This document shows, piece after piece, positions 32,464 to 35,649 of a stretch of 35,649 nucleotides of DNA. This stretch comes from a virus. Numbering within the stretch: position 1 is the first letter of the stretch; each line of letters begins with the position of its first letter. The translations under genes were made by a program, and so were the position numbers. The DNA is taken from positions 1 through 35,649 of the IMG/VR virus record IMGVR_UViG_3300035670_000729; one strand, 5' to 3'. The notes under the pieces were generated by a model that did not search any database, was not told where the DNA came from, and saw nothing but the letters and a program-made list of their open reading frames with translations.

Positions 32464-33934
32464 CTAAAGCCATTAACCTTTCTTGTTCACTACGTTTCGC
32501 TTCGCCTTTAAGCCAAGCGAAGGTGTAAGCACGTGCCGGCGTAACCACCTTTGGTACTGTCGCAGATACCATACGTGAGAGCCCCATACCAACATGTGCT
32601 AGCCAATCAACAAAGTCATCGTGTTTTCCCACAGGGAAAGTAAGCAACTCGTGCTTAGCTTGTGGCCACCAATGTGCGAAAATAGGAAAATGTACCATAC
32701 CCATCTTCATCCTACCGCGAATTGCTTGCGCCCGCGTGGGCTTGTCTTTCGCCGGCGTCACCTCTTCCACCACTGCAAAAACCCCACGCTCCCTCATGCG
32801 CTTGTACAAAAACGGACCAACCGACTTCGATATGTGTCCCGCTTCTGACCACGTTGTTATAGGCTTACGCCTAGACAAGAAATCCACGAATGCCTCTGTG
32901 CTCTCGCCCGTGTCCGCTCTCTTCCACCATAAATCCGGCAGCACCCATATCTCCCCCCTCTCGTCAACCCCAACTGCGCCAAAACACGTTGCATCGGCGT
33001 CTTGACGCAGCGACACAGCCCAATCAGCCGCCGCGTAGATGCGTAGATGTTTTGGCAATTCATCATATGAACGATACCCAACAAGCCATTCCGCTTTGAA
33101 GTAGTCACCTTCTTCCGGCGTAGGATTTTGCTGGTAAAGAGAATTCCATACTCTCGAATCGCTTTGTGCTTCCAACACCTGGGTTTCTGTAAAATACCCA
33201 GGCCACAGACGCTCGCCGGGCTTTCTCCCCAACGGGTCGTCTGGCCCTGCTATCATTGGGAGTTTAACAATCGTCCATCTGTCGCCTTCCGCGGCAAGAA
33301 TACGCCCTGCCAGATCGTCCTCGTGCCAGCGTGTCTGTATCAACACAATCGCCGCGTCCGGCTTCAGTCGTGTTTTTAGGTCAAAGAGATACCAATTCCA
33401 TTGAGTCTCCCGATACACTTCGCTAGTAGCGTCCTCGAAACTTTTCACGGGGTCGTCGATAATCGCCAAGTCAGCACGACGGCCGGTAATACCGCTGCCT
33501 ACGCCAGCTGCGAAGTATTCGCTGCCGTTGGTAGTCATCCACTGGCCGGCAGCTTTCGAGTCTTTCCGCAGTGCGTAACCCAAAAACTTCTCCTTCTCGA
33601 CGATCAAGTTGCGGCAACGCCTACCGAAGTGCTCGGCAAGGTCTGTCGTGTGACTCGCTGCAATCAGCGCCGAGCCGGGGTTGTTAGCAAGAAACCACGG
33701 CGGCGCAAGCACGCTCGCATAGGTGGACTTTGCACTCCCAGGAGGTAAGAAGAACGCTAGCCGCGTTAACTCCCCTTTCGCAACCGCTTCGAGTTTGTCA
33801 ATGATCAACTGGTGGTGGGCTGCCGGCTCAAACCCACACACACGTACCCACGCCGTCAACGACCGCTTCGCCTCACGACGCAGGAGTAATTGAGCTGCCG
33901 CTTCCTCTGCGGACAATGGCCTGGAGTTCATCAT
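32453..33934 (-). CDS. terL: Terminase large subunit
   Basis: A 493-residue packaging motor. The ATPase half has Walker A PPGSAKST (64-71), a motor motif SHTTDLAEHFGRR and Walker B DLAIIDDP. The nuclease half has RNase-H-like acidic residues: AAADWAVSLRQDADATCFG (about 300-320), TWSEAGH, and GKHDDFVDWLAH near the end. Together these cut and pump the DNA into the head. It overlaps the small terminase gene by 62 bases, so the pair is coupled. ATG 33934 is directly followed by a second ATG. There is no Shine-Dalgarno motif, as for several genes in this block. Confidence 0.93.
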   Translation of the reverse strand: MMNSRPLSAEEAAAQLLLRREAKRSLTAWVRVCGFEPAAHHQLIIDKLEAVAKGELTRLAFFLPPGSAKSTYASVLAPPWFLANNPGSALIAASHTTDLAEHFGRRCRNLIVEKEKFLGYALRKDSKAAGQWMTTNGSEYFAAGVGSGITGRRADLAIIDDPVKSFEDATSEVYRETQWNWYLFDLKTRLKPDAAIVLIQTRWHEDDLAGRILAAEGDRWTIVKLPMIAGPDDPLGRKPGERLWPGYFTETQVLEAQSDSRVWNSLYQQNPTPEEGDYFKAEWLVGYRSYDELPKHLRIYAAADWAVSLRQDADATCFGAVGVDERGEIWVLPDLWWKRADTGESTEAFVDFLSRRKPITTWSEAGHISKSVGPFLYKRMRERGVFAVVEEVTPAKDKPTRAQAIRGRMKMGMVHFPIFAHWWPQAKHELLTFPVGKHDDFVDWLAHVGMGLSRMVSATVPKVVTPARAYTFAWLKGEAKRSEQERLMALDDW

Positions 33935-34520
33935 CGGTTAGTTGAGTAACATCGGCTTCGCTGTGCTCGACAGAGACGCTTTGATGAGGTGTGCCATAAA
34001 CACGATCCAGCAATGCTCGTGAGGCTTGAATACGCTCGGCCGGCTTCGCCGCCATGTTGTCGACTTCTTTAACGAGCCGTCTTGCCGCTGCGACAGCGCC
34101 CGCCGAGAGTGTTGACTCGATTTGATCACGGCCGGCTCGTGCTAACTCTGTAACTAGGCGGGCCCTTGCCCACGGTTGTTTGAGAATATCATTCACAGTT
34201 CCGTACTTCATACCAAGCGTGGCAGCGATTTCCCCTACGGACGCACCCGCCGCTTTCATAAAGATAATACTGCGGTGCTCCGGCTTCTCATGCAATCGGT
34301 AGCGGACAGGCTCGGTGGGATTAAACAAATCCTCGCCGGCGTCTGGCCCTCCTAGGTGCCCCACTTTCTCCAACACCCTCGCCTTTGTCTTCGCCCTTAT
34401 CAACTCCGTCGTTGATAGCTGCTCCCCCAGGTATTGTTCAACAGTTGAACAACACCCCTCCCCCTCGCTTTGCTCAAAAGCGCCTTCACACCTACTTACC
34501 TTCACCTCCTCACTCCTCAT
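33873..34520 (-). CDS. terS: Terminase small subunit
   Basis: A 215-residue protein from ATG 34520; the frame stays open to 34772 but the extra 84 codons are Pro/Gly/Arg-rich and translate a G-tract region, so I reject them. A helix-turn-helix-like part (RSIIFMKAAGASVGEIAATL, then GMKYGTVNDILKQPW) should bind the packaging site. Helices with LVTELARAGRDQIES, RLVKEVDNMAAKPAERIQAS and a C-terminal acidic segment follow. The N-terminal 30 residues (EQSEGEGCCSTVEQYLGEQL) contain a palindrome copy and may be untranslated if a later start is used. Confidence 0.72.
   Translation of the reverse strand: MRSEEVKVSRCEGAFEQSEGEGCCSTVEQYLGEQLSTTELIRAKTKARVLEKVGHLGGPDAGEDLFNPTEPVRYRLHEKPEHRSIIFMKAAGASVGEIAATLGMKYGTVNDILKQPWARARLVTELARAGRDQIESTLSAGAVAAARRLVKEVDNMAAKPAERIQASRALLDRVYGTPHQSVSVEHSEADVTQLTDDELQAIVRRGSGSSITPAS
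34430..34456. promoter_or_regulatory. Dispersed palindrome, copy 5 (best copy)
   Basis: The 19-base core TTGTTCAACAGTTGAACAA (34434-34452) is a perfect palindrome around its central A, and the flanks GGTA and CACC extend it to 27 bases with one mismatched pair. It lies 64-90 bases inside the small terminase frame, phased TCA ACT GTT GAA CAA, the third codon phase seen among the copies. Confidence 0.8.
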
Positions 34521-34659
34521 GCCCCATCCTAAGCCCGCTGCCGCCGCGTTGCAACTCCCCCTCAAAAGATTCTTTTGCCTTTGCAGTGTGGGGAATAGTT
34601 TTGTAAAGTGCTGGGAAGGTGGTGGATGGGACCCGTTAGCCGATCGCGCCTGCAGCTTT

Positions 34660-34717
34660 GGGGGGGGCAGGGGGGGGGTATCGGAGCACGGTCGCCTACG
34701 GTCGCCGGGGGGGGGGG
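34660..34717 (+). repeat. Long G tracts
   Basis: G8 at 34660-34667, G9 at 34670-34678 and G11 at 34707-34717, with two GGTCGCC units just before the last. The closely spaced runs could fold into a G-quadruplex on this strand. Homopolymer lengths may be affected by sequencing or assembly. Confidence 0.6.
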
Positions 34718-34742
34718 CAGCAGGTGAGGTGCCAACGCCGGC

Positions 34743-34783
34743 TGGCATGGGGGATGCTGCACAATGGAGCAAGGGTCATGCCG
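34743..34783. repeat. Dyad element, copy 1
   Basis: TGGCAT, 5 bases, ATGCT, a 9-base centre, then AGCAAGGGTCATGCCG. The outer arms (TGGCAT/ATGCCg) and inner arms (TGCT/AGCA) pair with each other. GG-N10-GC spacing occurs on both strands. It recurs 27 bases after its end. Confidence 0.55.
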
Positions 34784-34810
34784 GAGGTGTGGCGCTTGTC
34801 GTTTTTAGAT

Positions 34811-34849
34811 TGGCATACAAGATGCTCCATGCAAGCAAGGGCCGTGCCA
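34811..34849. repeat. Dyad element, copy 2
   Basis: TGGCAT, 5 bases, ATGCT, a 7-base centre, then AGCAAGGGCCGTGCCA. The structure is the same as copy 1, with the right arm closer to the sigma-54 consensus. Two near-identical dyads in tandem look like an operator pair or a structured processing/recombination site. Confidence 0.55.
34834..34849 (-). promoter_or_regulatory. Sigma-54-like promoter facing the late block
   Basis: On the minus strand TGGCACGGCCCTTGCT matches TGGCAC-N5-TTGCW exactly, with GG (34848-34847) and GC (34836-34835) ten bases apart. It would start RNA near 34824 and read into the small terminase gene. It forms the right arm of dyad copy 2, so it may instead be part of an operator. 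Whether the host or phage supplies a sigma-54 activator is unknown. Confidence 0.45.
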
Positions 34850-34877
34850 GAAAAATGCAATTTTGAAACTAAAGGTC

Positions 34878-34905
34878 TTGCAATGACGGACCCATACGCT
34901 AGAAT
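34878..34905 (+). promoter_or_regulatory. Sigma-70-like promoter
   Basis: TTGCAA (34878-34883), 16-base spacer, TAGAAT (34900-34905). Four and five matches to the TTGACA/TATAAT consensus are seen. It lies about 110 bases before the gene at 35016 and reads toward it. Confidence 0.4.
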
Positions 34906-35015
34906 CAGGCTAGTTCATTGACATAGACGGCAGAGGCAAAGCGGGCGGCGCGCGGCAGAAGTCGCGCGGTCGTACGTCCCTCCAAAGTCGCAATGGACGT
35001 GTGGAGAGAAGCGTT

Positions 35016-35285
35016 ATGACAGCGAAAGAAGTCTTTGGCGCAGCAGTTGCGGAGGCATTGGTCCGGTGGCCGGGTGGTTGGGGGAAAGAAGCGTCGATGC
35101 ATTGCATTGACGCCCTTTGGCGGTCGGAAACTGGTGACCCAATGCCGAAGGAGGTCGCGGATCTTGTCGGCGAAGTCGTCAATCCTTCCGCCTTCCGGCA
35201 GGTGCTAGAGCGGTTAGGCAAGCTGACGAAAGGGCCGAAACGCGCCGAGCGCAGGACTCCCGGGTGGGAGCAATACGTCCAGTAG
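35016..35285 (+). CDS. Small hypothetical protein at the right end
   Basis: An 89-residue protein from ATG 35016, with GGAG at 35003-35006; an in-frame ATG at 35001 would place the start before that site. It begins MTAKEVFGAAVAEALVRWPG, has a likely helix MPKEVADLVGEVVNPSAFRQ, then VLERLGKLTKGPKRAERR, and ends GWEQYVQ. It is a compact helical product with a basic C-terminus and no recognised family. A strong terminator follows within ten bases and a promoter candidate precedes, so it is a single-gene unit reading away from the late block. It may be an early gene. Confidence 0.55.
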   Translation: MTAKEVFGAAVAEALVRWPGGWGKEASMHCIDALWRSETGDPMPKEVADLVGEVVNPSAFRQVLERLGKLTKGPKRAERRTPGWEQYVQ

Positions 35286-35292
35286 AGCACAC

Positions 35293-35347
<55 letters not shown>

Positions 35348-35649
35348 GCCTTGCGTCGGCGGGCAATGGGGTGCGGAATACACAGGAGCGTGGCCCTACG
35401 GCCGCACAGCAGTAGTGTAAGACTAAGGCTATGAATAAGCGGGGCTAATAGAAGCTGCGCTAATGAGAAGGTCGTCGGTCGGTCGGTCGGAAGGTTCTCT
35501 CCCTACCCCCCTATATGGCCATCCCCCCTATCCCTCTCCCCCACACACCACACCCCCTCACCACACACCCCCTTAGCTCCACACACCACACCCCCTATAT
35601 ACAAGTGAAATTTTTTTTTTTTTTTTTTTAACAAATAGAGAGATTGGTT
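35348..35649. other. Low-complexity right end
   Basis: No gene is seen. It contains a GTCG/GGTC tetranucleotide run (about 35471-35490), two CCCCCTATAT blocks (35506-35515, 35591-35600), two exact 18-base direct repeats CCACACACCACACCCCCT (35541-35558 and 35579-35596) and T19 (35611-35629). The top strand between 35500 and 35600 is strongly C/A/T-biased with few G. It could be a terminal or packaging region, or the frayed end of a contig. Confidence 0.5.

Larger units (their letters stand above)
34521..34877. other. Leader region upstream of the late block
   Basis: About 350 bases without a convincing gene. The left part up to 34640 is Pyr-rich and mixed. Between 34660 and 34720 are three G tracts, then two 39-41 base dyad elements (34743-34783 and 34811-34849) and a sigma-54-like promoter facing left. 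I see no open frame that looks like protein on either strand. A long leader RNA from the sigma-54-like site would be about 300 bases. Confidence 0.5.

Noticed and set aside
6135-34456. The dispersed palindrome as a LexA/SOS box
   Set aside because: TGTTC and GAACA are present but seven bases apart; the Verrucomicrobia box I know has four, and three copies have GTAC in one arm.
34521-34772. Upstream extension of the small terminase to 34772
   Set aside because: The product would be Pro/Gly/Arg-rich with no protein-like pattern, and the DNA holds G tracts and dyads. ATG 34520 is a better start.
35465-35610. Short repeats as a CRISPR array
   Set aside because: Repeats are low-complexity, only two exact copies exist, and spacing is not regular.

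Overview
This window is most of a podovirus-like tailed phage genome. The evidence is a full head, portal, terminase and short-tail gene set (small and large terminase, portal, scaffold, HK97-type major capsid, head-tail adaptor, a two-gene tail-tube protein, fibre-like proteins, and a block of ejected virion proteins ending in a 2273-residue giant). Replication genes are a uracil-DNA-glycosylase/exonuclease/PolA fusion polymerase and a DUF3987-like ATPase. I recognise no integrase, repressor, RNA polymerase or endolysin. The host is not identified by any single gene. The Thr-Asn-rich secreted beta proteins, the fibronectin-III domain ending in 'YDAQGLESDYSNE' and the abundance of Sec signal peptides resemble Verrucomicrobia/PVC-group proteins, so a Gram-negative host of that kind is my inference.

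Layout. Positions 1-7878 read rightward. First come small cassette-like ORFs (1-1536) with an attC-like imperfect hairpin at 720-839. Next is a GC-rich module with a radical SAM/SPASM enzyme and tiny membrane proteins (1558 to about 2945). After a sharp composition drop come more small ORFs, the fusion polymerase, the ATPase and two small Cys-rich proteins. Positions 7721-34520 read leftward as one long, tightly overlapping late block. In transcription order it holds terminases, portal, scaffold, capsid, a secreted capsid-neighbour protein, a strong terminator (27675-27710), adaptor and tail proteins, a GC-rich lysis/secretion patch, fibre, tail tube and ejection proteins. The two blocks converge at 7.67-7.88 kb, where a terminator hairpin for the late block lies inside the last rightward ORF. 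The right end (34521-35649) holds a dyad-rich regulatory region with a near-perfect sigma-54-like promoter facing the late block, a rightward promoter with one small gene and its terminator, and low-complexity sequence with poly-T tracts.

The most striking unexplained features are two. (1) A dispersed dyad of up to 27 bp (half-site GGTnTTGTwCAAC, one central A/T) occurs five times, always just before or just inside the 5' end of a gene, and is read in all three codon phases, so selection must act on the DNA. (2) At least five proteins of the structural/late operon carry Sec or lipoprotein signal peptides, including the main fibre candidates and the gene next to the major capsid gene.
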